NCBI RefSeq assembly: GCF_000002415.2
Contig: NC_009914.1
Location: 868,001 to 932,000, forward strand
Source: Plasmodium vivax
Lineage: Eukaryota; Apicomplexa; Aconoidasida; Haemosporida; Plasmodiidae
Reading direction: 5' to 3'
Length of the DNA: 64,000 bases
Shown: positions 9,700-21,314 of the stretch, piece after piece
Numbering within the stretch: the first letter of the stretch is position 1
How the letters are laid out: the number at the start of each line of letters is the position of its first letter
The notes under the pieces: generated by a model
Database searches by the model: none
The model's input: the letters and a program-made list of their open reading frames with translations, nothing else
Told to the model about the DNA's origin: nothing
Made by a program: the position numbers and the translations under genes

Positions 9700-11925
9700 T
9701 TTCGGGGTTGGCCGTTTGTAGGGCGCCCAGAAGAGCGGCAAACTGAGTTACAGGGAAGCGCCTCCGATGGGTAGAGCTCCCTGGGCAGGCACATACATAT
9801 GTGCTAGGGGGAAGTACGTTCACGCGCCGATGCGCTGGTGCGATTATACGTATGGGTGTATGTGCGTAAGTGCGCATTTGCCCATTTGCTCATTTGCTTA
9901 TCTGCCCATTTGCGCATTTAGCGGCGGGCGACGGCGTGACGGCGTGCGGCGGCGCGCGTCCCCCGCCCGGTCGTTTCAGAAACTCCGTTTTGGTCACTCT
10001 CCTTCCCAGTGCGCTTCACCAGTGCGGCATTCCACCCAGCTGTTTTTTCGCGCGAGCGGGGGACCCTTTAGACATACGAGAAAATGCTACTTCCCCTTTT
10101 TTGGCATTTTTTTGTGCGCACTTGCGGGGCGGGCGAACGGTGGGAACCTCCGTCTTGCGTTTTGGCGCGCCTGCGCAATGATAAGCGGGCACGGCGAGCA
10201 CAGGCGAGCACAGGTGAGCACAGCGAGCACAAGAGAGCATAAGCGAGTATACGCGAACATGATCGGCATATACAAAATATGCGACTGTCAACATTGCGAC
10301 TAGCGATAGCGACATGCACAGGCGTTTATTCCCACTCAGCCCCCACGCGGCTATTTCTTCACACACGTGGGCGCTTCCCCGCGTATGCACCCTGCATGAC
10401 TGCCTATTTGTACGTACAGGTGCACATGTGGGAAAATGCCGCACGCTGAACAAACTTCGCGCGTCTTTTAAAGGGCGCGAAAAAGCGGAAAAAAGGAAAA
10501 TAAATCCCCACCTGAACTCCCAGCCGTAATGCTAATTAACCCAGCGGATGTCCCAACTTGCAATTTGCAACTTCCCCTTTCGCCGCTTCCCCATTGGCCA
10601 CTTTCCTCCATTTTCCAATTCCTCCCCCCCGGGCAATGTCCTTTTTTTTTTTTTTTTTGCGAAATTTTTCACCTCCCATTTTCGCACTTCTATTCTGTGC
10701 AAAGGTTAGTCCCCTGCGTCTGGGCGGCGTGTGCAACGCCCATTTGGGAAATTGGCCGACTCGTCAACTAGCCAACTGGCCGCCTCCCAAATGTAGAAAA
10801 GTAAAACGCATTTGCGATGAGCGACTCGCCGAATTGAGCTAATTTGACTGCAGGGCGGGGAGCGCTGTCCAATTTTTTTTTTTTTTTTTTTTTTTTCCAT
10901 TTAAAGAAAGTACAGAATTTTCCTCATCACGCGAGCAGGCCGCGCTATAGCGAACGTATTTTTTACACCTTTTTGGGAACCACAATGAAATGTGACTTAG
11001 GCATTTCTCTCACGTTTGGATCACCTCAACATCGCACAAACGTAGCGGAGCTGAGGGAACAACCTGATTGTTGGCATACGTAAGCGTTGCACACGGGGAT
11101 GCCCACAAATATGTGTACGTACAGATACGCAGTATATGCCTATGTACGCATACACAACTGTAACAATGTAGGGCAATCAGATGGTTAACTAAGGAGCGGT
11201 AAAAACCCCACCACGTTATGAAGTGTGTGCGCCTGTGGTGAAAGCGTTACACAGCTTCTTCATCTCCCCACCGATTTTCCCTTTAGCCGCGGTTTCGTAC
11301 AGCACGGGATGTTTTCACTCGGTTGGGCAAAGGCATTTATATGCATATAAACGGATAACCCTTTTTTTTTTTCTTTTTTTTTTGGGGGGGTTGTTACGCC
11401 CCCCTACCCCCTCCACGTGTGGGCATAGCGATCACTTATGAGCAAGAGCATACCGAATTGGTGACCCAATTTTACGCGAAAGTAGTAGCAACCTCATCCT
11501 CATCACTTGAAAATGCATGTATGCCAAATGAAGGGAAAGTAATTTTTTTTTAAAATGCCGTTTTCCACTCCAACTGGGAAGGAATATTCATGGTACATTT
11601 ATAAAGCAAACGCGCTTTCGCCATTTGCCCAGCTACACAAAATCACTTACGTGTAGCATCATGTCGCCATCATCACTGTTGCCATCATTATATGGGGGAA
11701 CGTGGCTGCCAGGGAACTTTGCGTCCACGTAAAAGTGAGCAATTTGAGTTACGACATAGGTAGGTATGCTTAAGATTGAGCGTGTTCTGTTTTGCTTAGC
11801 CAGCATGGGGGTTTTTTTTCCTTCCCTTTGGTACTTTTTTTTTTTTTTTTTTTTTTCCCCTTTGCATGTAACGGATTGTAAAAGCTGCATTGATTTCTGC
11901 CTGAACATAATGCGCTTGAAAAGTG

Positions 11926-11954
<29 letters not shown>

Positions 11955-11958
<4 letters not shown>

Positions 11959-12130
11959 TACAAAAATTGTCAAAAGATTGTCAAAAGATTGTCAAAAAAT
12001 TGTAAAAAAAATTGTAAAAAAAATTGTAAAAAAAATTGTAAAAAAAATTGTAAAAAAATTGTAAAAAAATTGTAAAAAAAATTGTAAAAGAATTGTAAAA
12101 GAATTGTAAAAGAATTGTAAAAGATTTGTA
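11955..12130. repeat. AT-rich array of AATTGTAAAAAA-type units
   Basis: About fourteen imperfect 11-13 bp units, starting as TTGTCAAAAGA and shifting to AATTGTAAAAAA, follow directly after a 25-nt A-run. On the minus strand they read as FTIFLQFF-type nonsense. Probably slippage-derived. Confidence 0.9.
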
Positions 12131-12631
12131 AGAAAATCGATTTGCATTGGTGCCACAACTCATTCTTTGCATACAAACAGTGTTTTGTTTTACAGAGCGG
12201 ATAAAAGCAATTCCAGTAATTCCCTTCATTTGAAATAATACTTCCTTTTATGTAAATTTAATCTTATTCTTCCATTCGTGCCATTTCACGTAACTCATTT
12301 TTAAGAAACAGAGATATGCATTTTTCATTCATCACAGTTTACTCATCATATGCATATGAGGAGCATACCTTTTTTTTTTCCCCAGCCAGAACATACATCT
12401 TCCCACTTGACAATTTGCAAAAATACACAATTTTTTCTCAGTTGTGATCTGTACAAGTGTACAATTGTTTGATTGTACGGTTGTGCGCAGGGGGGTGGCT
12501 AGCCAATTCCAGTTGAATCCTTCTTTTAATCGTTATTATTTTTTTTTTCACGAAAACGGTGTGATGTTACATGCATACATACACAGTTGTACAGTTTAGC
12601 GGTTGGCAGAGGAATACGATTTTTTTTTTCC

Positions 12632-12772
12632 CCCCACCGTTTGTAGCCTGCCGTTTGTAGCCCACCATTTGTAGCCCACCATTTGTAGCCCACCATTTGT
12701 AGCCCACCATTTGTAGCCCACCATTTGTAGCCCACCATTTGTAGCCCACCATTTGTAGCCCACCATTTGTAG
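12632..12772. repeat. 14-bp minisatellite, ten copies
   Basis: CCCACCATTTGTAG repeats perfectly from 12661 to 12772 (eight copies), preceded by two diverged copies with CCGTTTGTAG. The 14-bp unit is not a multiple of three. The minus-strand open frame through it (tryptophan/glycine-rich) is therefore an accident of a stop-free repeat, not a gene. Confidence 0.95.
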
Positions 12773-14692
12773 CCCCCCATTTTTCCCTTTTTTTCCCCTA
12801 TTTTGTTTTTTTTAATTTATGATGAACATGAGCGCGTCAAGAGGCACGATTAAATCTGTTTGTCATTTTAAAATTAAGTGAATTTGACGCGAATCGTCAA
12901 ATTGGCAGAGCGGAAGAGAAGTCGCCATGCGGTGGCGTCTCCCCAATTTGTGAATTTTTAACACGTACCAGAGAAGTAAAGGTTGTTTTAGTGCAGCACT
13001 CAGTTGTGCGGCGCTCAGTTGTGCAACGCGCAGTTGTGCAGCACCCTGCTGTGCGAATTTTTTTCAGGTGTGGCCCAAGCGCGTAGTTACCCAGGTGAAT
13101 CTGCACACTGAAGAGTGCAAAAAAAGGGAAGCAAACAGGGGAGCAAAAAAAACGGGGAAAAAACGGACCAAGGGCGAAACGGCAAAATTTGCGAAGCGTA
13201 TACACATAATACGAACCGCGCACTGTAGCAACTCCCCCTTCCAGCTGAGAGGACCCTTTTAAAAGGCGCCCTCCCCCCATTTTGAAGAATCCACACTGTG
13301 TGTATAAAGCCACCTGCGCGCGTAGGAGGTCACATGTATATACCTAATTAGCGAAAATAATTTTTAATTCTGAACATATTTTTTGTGTTTGCAAAGGGAT
13401 AACCAAATTGTGCGTTTTTTAAGGGGGATACGGTGCAGCCCAGTTTGCGAAACATTCCTTCGCAGGGTTGCAAAAGTACACTCGTATGTATGCGCACGCA
13501 TATAATATGTACGCTGCTATATACATGTGTGCGCCCGCGCGTATGCACGGCTTGACGGAAGAGCAACCCATTTGGTAATCGCCTTCGCGTAGTCGCATGT
13601 TGGAGCGCCGAATTCGATGACCAACGGAGCAGTTGACATGAAAAGGACGGCCGGGGCGAATAATGAGAGTGTCTTCCAAAAAAAGAAAAACTCCTTGTTT
13701 GCGCCAGTATCGTACCCAACCGTTTTTCATTCATCTTTCCCTTTGTCAAGAAAATTCATTTAGATATTGGCTAGCTAACTAGCTATTTTTTTTTTTTATT
13801 TTTTTTTTTTTTTTAATTTTGGCTACCTGTCATGCGTATGTTTTTTTAAAAAATATGTTGTGTGTTCAATTAAATTGAAGGAGAAGAATTGCGAAGCCAT
13901 GAGAAGTTGCACAGTCCGCCAGAATTGTTCGCACTTCTGTAGCAGCAGGGGGGATCGCGCGTAAGCGGGTGTGTGTAGCCACGCAGGTGTATAGCTGCTG
14001 TGTGGTAGTTACATGTGCGTAGTTACTTGAGCGTAGTTACATGTGTGTAGCTGCTTCGGAGCAGTTACGTGCGCGTGCTGCTTCCGCGCTGCCGCTTCTG
14101 CATTTGCTGCGGCACACGCCTGCCCGTGCGCACGTGCGTATACACCCGGACAGTAGGAGAATATGCACACCCAACGCATTCCTCGTTTGCACAACTTCCA
14201 AAAAAGTGATCAAATAATATATAGTCCCGAAATTGTGAAGTGGACCGGGGCAACCCGAAAAAAGGGGGAGACGCAGCAGTTTGAAGTGAGCAGGATAATG
14301 ATAAACTGGCCACACGTCTGAATGAGCACAAGGGAAAAGACGACGCCAGGGAGTAAATAATCATTTTCAGGAGAATTTCAGAAGGATCGCAAGAAAGGGA
14401 AGAGGCAACCAGTAAAGGAGCAGCCTCAGCAAAGGACAGAAGCGGACCCCGCAAGCTGCTTACAACGCATGCGAAGGAAGGGGCGCACAGCAGCGAGGCC
14501 CTATGCGCGCTTGACAGAGCACACCCTGCCATTCAAGCGGACGAGTAGAGACAGGTTAAAGTAAGCAGGCAAAGTACAAAAACTTCCTAAAATTGCACAG
14601 ATAGACCACCGCACGAAAACCAACGAGAGAGAGAGATAGAGGTAGATAGAGAGAGAGAAATAAGGCTTGCCATTTTTTAATATAATGAAAAG

Positions 14693-16766
14693 ATGAATGA
14701 GAAAAATGATAGTGAACTCCGGAGTAGCGATCATGACAATGGCCTGCAGGCCGTAGGAGAAACAGGCCCAGATGGGAGCGGCAAGACGAAGGGAAGCCAG
14801 CACGTTGGAGGTGCTGTGGACGACTCGGTGGACTCTGCAGACGAGATGCGCGCGGCGGACGGGGTGAACTCTGCCTGTTCCGCCGACTCGAGGGAGGTAG
14901 CCCATTCCGGGCACGTGAGCACGGATGGCCAAAGCGAGCGCAACGAGGGCGCGGTGAAATCGTCTTCCTTTTTTGCAAAGTGTTTGAGTAAGATAGGAAA
15001 TTTTAACAGTGCCGCTTGTGAGGAGGGAAACGCGGATGGCAACGCGGATGGCAACGCGGATGGAAATGCAGATGGCAACGCGAACGGCAGCGCGCACAGC
15101 GGCAGTGAACTGGGGCTGCTATCCAAAGGCGCGAGCAGCGAGTTCCAGACAGAGGCGATGGACACCGTGCCACAGAGCGGGGAGTTGGAGCTAGCCATAA
15201 CCACCATAGCAGCGTTTAATAAGAGAAAAGGCGAGGTAAAAGTAAGCAGGGGAGAAATCTACCTAAGTGAGAAGGAGTTTGCGGTGATAACGTACCTCCT
15301 TTCAGGCAGTGGATTCAGATTCTCCCTCATCGATGACCCGAAGAAGAAAAAGAAGAGAGAGTTGCTAAGGCTGGATGAACTTCTTCTGGAGGCTAAGAGG
15401 TGGAAGGGTGAAGGACTTAGCTCGAGTCTCAAAAGGGAAGGAAGCCACGAGAGGAGACAGGGGAACCTGAGCTATTTGGACAACAGTGAAGATCCAAATG
15501 GAGGGTGTCTCTACCATGCAGAGGATGGCAGCCAAGAGGAAGGGAAGTCACTAACACGAGCAGATGGAGGGGTAGGAATACACTGCGACAGAAGCGAACT
15601 CTCCAAAGGTGACGAATTTCCCCCAGGAGGAGGAGTAGGAGGGACACAAGGGAGACCGAAAGAAGGTTACACTCACCTGGACTCGGCCAGCGAAAAGGGA
15701 AACAAAACAAATAATGAGGTAGAAAAAGAATTGAGAAGCGGAGTGGATGATGAAGAAAGGATACAGCTATGTGAAGAAGTCCTGACGAACCTAAAGAAAT
15801 CCTTTTATGAGCAAATAATAAATATAGAAAATAATTTTAAAAATTTAAGTAACAAAATTGAAGAGAGTAATTGTTTTTATTTCCAGTGTATCCTAGATAA
15901 GTTACAGAATGGGAGATATGAGAATGTCTTTTTGATTTACAATGACATCTACCTGTACGTGAACAATTTGCTATTCCTTTCTAAGCCTTCTAGTTTCATT
16001 TGGATGAAGCTGCATGAGCTGTCCACTCAAATTAATGCCTGCATTTCGGAGCTTCAGCAGAGGAAGGAGAAAAAGAAGAGCTCCTACACCCAGGGTGCGC
16101 AGGGCCCGTTGCAGGAGCAGGTTGAGAAGGACGACGGCGAGAAGGAGAAGGCCCTCCACCTCCCCCCCCCTGGCGAGGACACCATTGAGCAGTCCATCAA
16201 CGAGGAGGAGAAGCTGGCCTTCCAGCTGCTCCTGGGAAAGCTGCACCAGGACATACACTTCGAGGTGAGTTGCAAGCGGCGTGGTGAGCGGCGCTGTAAG
16301 CGGCGTGGTGAGCGGCGCTGTAAGCGGCGCGTCATAAGAAGTGCCGATTAGAAGGGCATCCTAAACATGGGTTCCTAAGCGGGGATTTCCATTCATCACT
16401 TCGCATTATAACCTCCCGTTTCGCATTTTCCCCCCCGCAGCTGTTCCGGAAGTTCAAAAACAAAGCCGTGTGGAAAACCCTCGAGGGCGGCGAGATCGAG
16501 CTGGACGACAAGCTCACCAAGGCGGACGTATTCAGGTACGGCGCCGCCAGGCGCAGAGAGGGGGATCCCCACATGAGGGGGTGCCCTTTCCCGCCCATTT
16601 GTTTGCCTCCCCCCGCGGTATTATTTTGCCCACATTCGCCATCTCCCCTTCTCCCCCCCTCCTCCGCAGAGAAATGTACAACTGGTGCAAAGTCCAGTTG
16701 GAGTTGAAAAGCAAGCGAAGCGACGTGTCCGAATCAGAGAGCGATTCTTCGAAGGACTCCTACTAG
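14693..16766 (+). CDS. Conserved-looking protein of unknown function, three exons
   Basis: Inferred exons 14693-16264, 16441-16535 and 16670-16766 give 587 residues; both introns are GT-AG with C-rich acceptors and the phases agree. The N-terminal 160 residues are low-complexity with four GNAD repeats (12-bp units, near residues 112-135). A first ordered block lies near 160-235 (AITTIAAFNKRKGEVKVSRG, then a strand-rich segment ending SLIDDPKKKKKRELL). A second lies near 355-455 and is helical (FYEQIINIENNFKNLSNKIE, later YLYVNNLLFLSKPSSFIW). A third spans the exon junctions (LFRKFKNKAVWKTLEGGEIE, REMYNWCKVQLELK). The C-terminus is Ser-rich (SESESDSSKDSY), resembling an acidic casein-kinase-type tail. 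The second block faintly recalls a bromodomain helix pair but lacks its key residues. I do not recognise the family. Confidence 0.8.
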
Positions 16767-18963
16767 CAGCTTTAATTTTTTTTTTTCCCCACACAGCTGG
16801 ATTTGCGGCGGGATTTGCGGCGGGTGTGCAGCGGGTGTATGCCACTGTACCGTAGCGCGACATTTGTTTCCACAGATCTAAACATATTTGCCAGCATCCC
16901 CTTCGAATTAGTGTTACGTCCCTGACCCATGGCCTCCTGTCAGAGCGCCCCCTCTCCCCCAATTTTTTCCCCTTTTTTTTCCCTTTTTTTTCCCTTTTTT
17001 TTTGTACCCCATTCAGCGTACATTTCAGCGCGCATCACTCGTTCGGGTGAACGCAAGAACGGCTGAAGTTTGAAGCATTCACTTTATGCGTTTCGTTTCT
17101 CTGTGGGTCGCGTCCGTCTGGTGCGCGGCCCGCCACCTCGTGCAGCTGCCACTGCTTGCTGTTGCAGTTGCTCCTGCTTGCAGTTGTTGCAAACATTGCT
17201 AACGCTGTTGTTTTTTTTTTTTTTTGAAATTCCTGCAGCCAACCTTTTGAGCGCTTCGCAAATTTGTGTCAGCCAGCTTTTTCTGTGTTTACGTCATCGC
17301 TGCAGTTTTTTGGCCCTACCTTTGCCCCTGCTTTTTTGCTACTCCTTTTGCTACTCCTTTTGCTACTCCTTTTGCCACTCCTTTTGCCACTCCTTTTGCC
17401 ATTTCTTTTGCCCCTGCTTTTTTTTCCCCCTTGGCCTCGTTGGGCAATTTCGCTGCCAATTGTTTTAATGCCCCCCTGATTTTTAAGTTCTCCTCGAATG
17501 TGTCTGCCTGTCTGTGCGTACGCTTGTATGCCTACGTGTGCGCGTACACAGGCGCGCACCTTCCCCCTACGCCTCCTAAATGCAGCTGCCCCTCCCCCAC
17601 TGCTGTCTGTCTCCTCTACAAAGTGCTCAGCCAAGGGGAAGGGAGAAAAAAACGGGGGGGGAGAAGAGGGGCTTCCTGTGCATGAGCGCACGGCGAGTAT
17701 GTGAATCCCCTTGGAGGTTTATTCGTGCCCATGTGAAAAGCAGTGACGCGGTTTTTCAATATTCTCACTTTCTCAATATTCTCATTTTCTCAATATTCTC
17801 ACTTTCTCAATTTTTTCATTTTCTCAATTTTTCTCATTTTTCAATTTTTTCAATTTTCCTATTTTCCCCCCCTGCATGACCCAAACAAGAGTTACCAATT
17901 ATCGAAAATAACTTCGTCTAATTTAGTCTCGGTCTAACCGAAATTGACTTAGATGCTCTGCATAGCCACCATGGTGTGTTTTTTTTTTTTTTTTTCCTTC
18001 CCGTTGTTATTGCGAGGGTAGGTAAACGGACCGCGAACATACCCCCTTTATGACGCACCTTAGAGTGGCTTCCCCCCCCCCGGTGGACGTCCTTCCCGAT
18101 CTGCTTCGTTACCAAGTGGAGAATCTACAAAGGAAGATTTTTTCACTCCTCTCAACCGTCGCATTTGTTGGAACGGACTGTGTGCCCACCTTTAAGTCTC
18201 CACTCCGGAGGAACGAATACACCTTTGGTTGAAAACGAGGGGGGGACAAAAAAAAAAAAAAAAAGGGCCGCATCATAACCAACAACCCAATGGTGAAGAG
18301 GGAAAAAATTACTTATCCGTAATTCGCCAAATGTCTAAGTTGGGTGGCGCAAAAAGTTAGGCAGGTGAAGAGAGGGGTGGAAGGGTAAAGCAGAACAGAA
18401 TAGAAAAGAAAAGAAAAAAACAGACAGACAGCACATAAGAAAATAGGACAGCTGCTGTATGAAGCGAAGAAGGAGACACAAAAAAAAGGGGAAGACGCGG
18501 CAGCGGGAAGGATAAGCGGACGTAAAAAAATAAAAAAGGGGGGCAGCGCAAGGAGGGGAAACCCAAAATGACTTCCTAAGATGACTCCCCAACTGGGGCA
18601 ACTCCCAAACGGAAGAGAAGAGGGCCAACACAGGAAAGCCACCAAATAGAGGGTACTAAAATGCGGCCGCTCGCCTGTGCGTCCTGCCGCGCTTTAAAGG
18701 GAAACTCACGAATGGGGTCAAATGCTGGCGGAACTTGGCCGTTTTCCCCCACGCAAATGTGCACATGGTAGTCACCTACACAGTGCGGGTAAAATGGGTC
18801 AACTAACAGATGTGATCCTAGCTTTTGGGGTGGGGTTACACAATCCTAATTTGATGGCACAAAAGGGGGGGTACTCTCCTCTTTTCGGCGCATGCCAATG
18901 TGAGTGTTTCCCCCACCCGATCGCCCATCTTCCATTTTAGCTTTCACCTTCCAGATGGCACTC
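16767..18963. other. Spacer between convergent genes
   Basis: No gene supported. It contains a 12-bp TTTTGCTACTCC minisatellite (17332-17410) and a TCTCAATATTCTCA-type pyrimidine array (about 17755-17865). Several T or A homopolymers are present, and a purine-rich plus-strand stretch at 18360-18560 creates Phe/Leu/Ser-rich open frames on the minus strand. It is expected to carry the 3' UTRs of the 14693 gene and of LSm1. Confidence 0.55.
17332..17410. repeat. 12-bp pyrimidine-rich minisatellite
   Basis: Six copies of TTTTGCTACTCC, later TTTTGCCACTCC and TTTTGCCATTTC. It lies in a spacer, and the gradual substitution along the array suggests it is older than the perfect arrays elsewhere. Confidence 0.88.
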
Positions 18964-19858
18964 TCAATTCTCAAAAACGGCAAAGTCGTGGTTGTTATCT
19001 GGCAGGTAACCCAAAATTTGATTTATTGGCTTGTACTGTAGAACGACATTTTCGGGGGGCAGGGGCCCTTGGCTCCTTGGCAAGTCTCCTTCTGGGGTTG
19101 CCTCCGCTTCGGTTCCCCCCTTATTTGGCTGCGAGTAATCGAACATCTTCGCGTATTTGTCTTCGTCCACGGAGCCGAAGTAGGCGATGTTGTCTCCCCT
19201 GATGATGAGGTTTCCTGGGGGGGGGGGCGGTTAAAGTAGAGCGCAAGGTGAGAACAACATGTGAAAAGGATGGCGACTACTTCGCGGGGACTACTTCACC
19301 CACATGGCGCCATCCAAATGCAACGCCAAACGGATAAGCGCTCCCCATTACCAACGTAGACATCCGAAAAACAGTTCCGATCGGGGACTATTATTTTCTC
19401 AACGCAGTGCGTTAGAAATATGTTTCCATGTTGATCGTACGTCCTTAGTATTCCTTTCGAGGGGGGGAGCGGCAATGAAGAAGCGTCGGTGGGATAATAC
19501 GTGGACCGATGCACCGAGTTGGTGCGCTATTACGTACACTAATGCACCGAGTTGGTGAGCTAATATGTAGACTGATGCACCGAGTTGGTGAGCTAATATG
19601 TAGACTGGTGCACCACACCGGTGCGAAGAACAACTGGGCACAGGGGCCATCCTCGCGGGGCTCACCTAGGTAAAGCTTGTTATCCCTCGAGGAAATGAAG
19701 ATGTAGGTGTCGATGTCCTCCTCGAACGTGCTGAGCCACAGCGGCATGGACGGCTGTTCCATTGGGCCTCGCGCCGTCTGCGAAGGGGGCGCGGGGTAGA
19801 AGTTGTCTGGCTGCGCTCGGGAGGGGCCGCAGCGGGGTGCACCGACGTGGGCGCTCAT
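18964..19858 (-). CDS. LSM1: U6 snRNA-associated Sm-like protein LSm1
   Basis: Three inferred exons on the minus strand (19666-19858, 19352-19453, 18964-19214) give 181 residues. LSm1 is the subunit that distinguishes the cytoplasmic Lsm1-7 ring, which binds oligoadenylated mRNA 3' ends and promotes decapping and 5'-3' decay. The Sm1 motif is visible as TYIFISSRDNKLYLGILRTYDQHGNIFL with HCVEKI following. The Sm2 motif is NLIIRGDNIAYFGSVDED. The arrangement SRDNKLYLG...YDQHGNIFLTHCVEKI matches LSm1 (RDGRTLIGFLRSIDQFANLVLHQTVERI) better than other LSm proteins. The N-terminal 45 residues are an extension rich in Pro. The Met at 19858 is directly preceded by an in-frame stop, which fixes the start unless another exon exists. 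Intron 1 contains a 33-bp tandem repeat. Confidence 0.92.
19499..19618. repeat. 33-bp tandem repeat inside LSm1 intron 1
   Basis: Units of the form GATGCACCGAGTTGGTGAGCTAATATGTAGACT recur about three and a half times between the donor at 19665 and the acceptor at 19454. The GCACCGAGTTGGTGC core is an imperfect inverted repeat, so each unit could form a short hairpin in the RNA. Confidence 0.85.
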
Positions 19859-21314
19859 TTACAGAGGTAAGCTAGTGTGCACCCTGTGTTGGTGCACCCC
19901 ACGTTGGCAACTACTCTGACAGCTACCCACGTCTGCATCACCCCCCAGCTACTGCCTCCTCGCTCCGCTCCTTACCGGCGCACAGATTAGCGTGTCCTCC
20001 TCAGCTCTGGTTACCGGCAGCCTCTCCTCTTCGCAAAACTGATTCGTCAACTGTGCAAGGTGACTCGCCTTTCCAGGGAGGCAGCGGTGGTGCCGGGCAC
20101 TCTCAACGGACGAAGCGCATGCGTAAAGTGGGCGTGTGCTGTTGCGAGCGGGCAATGAGTCGCGTCCCGGCAATAAGTCGCTTCCTCGCAATACGTCGCG
20201 TCCTGGCTGGGAGCTACACCCTTGAAATGAACTACCTCCTGGTCGGTGTTCCCCCCTTGGAGCTTCACCTGGCCAGTCACCACGCCGCTCTCCCCCTGTG
20301 AAGCGAATTAAGCTGAAACAGGTCCCTTCCAAGAGGCACCTCTCTGTAGGGGAGAAGAAGCGTTATCGAAGAGAATGTAGCGAAAATGAAAAAAAAAAAA
20401 AAATACTTCCAGCTGAATAGCCCCTCCTGCATGCGCGAAAAAGAATTACTTTAAAATGGCGCAAAGGGGAACAAAATAAAATAATAAAAAGGGAAAGTGA
20501 AGGGCAATCCCCAGAAAACAGCATTGACTTGCTTAGTTCGTATGAGTAACTTTATTTTATTTTTTCTTTTCGTTAAGTATGCAAAAAAAAAAAATAAAAG
20601 TATTCCCTTTTTTTTTTTTTCCCCTTTAACAGTGCAGTAACGGTTCACCCTGCAATCTCTGCAATGGGAAAAAAAAAAAAAAACGGAAAAGGCACGGCAA
20701 CCGCATGCAGTGAAATGTCAAGGTGGCGCAACAAAAAGGCAGAGCAGCCCAAGCGCACATTGCACAGGTCCCCCTGGGTGAGTGCCACCTTTCTTTTCTT
20801 TGCCATTTTTTTTTTCCCTTTCTTCACCGCAAAGAGGTAGATCACCTGAGTTGTGTTGCTTTATCTATGTGGAAGCCGGTCAGGGGGAGATTCCTCGGCA
20901 ACGTTGGCAGATCTTTGCGAAGAGGTGACAACTTGGAAAAAAACTTCTACACGCATTTTGCTTTTTTTCCCCGCCCGTTGCAAGTTCGGCGAAGTGTCCT
21001 ACCAATTAAATTTGCGGCTACGTGGAGGGAATACCTGAGTGGTGATTTGGATTTCTTTTTTTTTTTATCCGCCCGGCGGTTACACATTTGCGGCGTTTCC
21101 TGTTCAGGCGAGGAGGCACAATTGAGGAAGCGGCAGCGCGGTGACAAAGCGGTGACGTGGTGACGACGTGGTGACGACGTGGTGACGACGTGGTGACGAC
21201 GCAGCGACGACGTACTGACAACATTGCGACAACGTTGCGACTTATCGACGGAGGGGCGAAGCGGGCCAGGCAATCAGCAGTAAGAAGCAACGTAGCCAGG
21301 GCAACCGCGGCACG
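19859..21314. other. Bidirectional spacer between LSm1 and PDH E1-alpha
   Basis: No gene supported. The two neighbours diverge from here, so both promoters should lie within it. It contains many T or A runs (20389-20403, 20585-20622, 20669-20685) and, 110-160 bp before the PDH start codon, four copies of the 11-bp unit GTGGTGACGAC at 21157-21200. An open frame at 19949-20332 on the minus strand has no recognisable features. Confidence 0.55.
21157..21200. repeat. 11-bp GTGGTGACGAC repeat upstream of PDH E1-alpha
   Basis: Four perfect copies with diverged flanking copies lie about 115 bp before the ATG at 21315, in the presumed 5' UTR or core promoter. The G/C-rich, CG-containing unit contrasts with the T-tracts upstream. 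Confidence 0.85.

Larger units (their letters stand above)
9700..14692. other. Five-kb intergenic region between divergent genes
   Basis: No convincing gene despite several open frames; all are short, rich in Cys/Arg or homopolymer-encoded, and match no family. It holds long T or A runs (for example 10871-10896 and 11930-11954), an AATTGTAAAAAA array (11955-12130) and a 14-bp minisatellite (12632-12772). CATACGTA-like alternating stretches occur near 9790, 11110 and 13490. It must contain the promoters of the UBA-UAS gene and the 14693 gene. Non-coding transcripts are possible but nothing identifies one. Confidence 0.5.

Noticed and set aside
12526..12780. Tryptophan/glycine repeat protein on the minus strand
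   Set aside because: It is wholly encoded by the 14-bp minisatellite, which is not a multiple of three and simply lacks stops.
15830..16060. Bromodomain in the 14693 gene
   Set aside because: The helix spacing is suggestive but the family's conserved Pro-Asp-Tyr and Asn recognition residues are not present.
18360..18640. Membrane-protein-like minus-strand open frame (Phe/Leu/Ser-rich)
   Set aside because: The plus strand here is purine-rich (GGAAGA-type), so the minus strand mechanically encodes Phe, Leu, Ser and Pro; no start context or homology.
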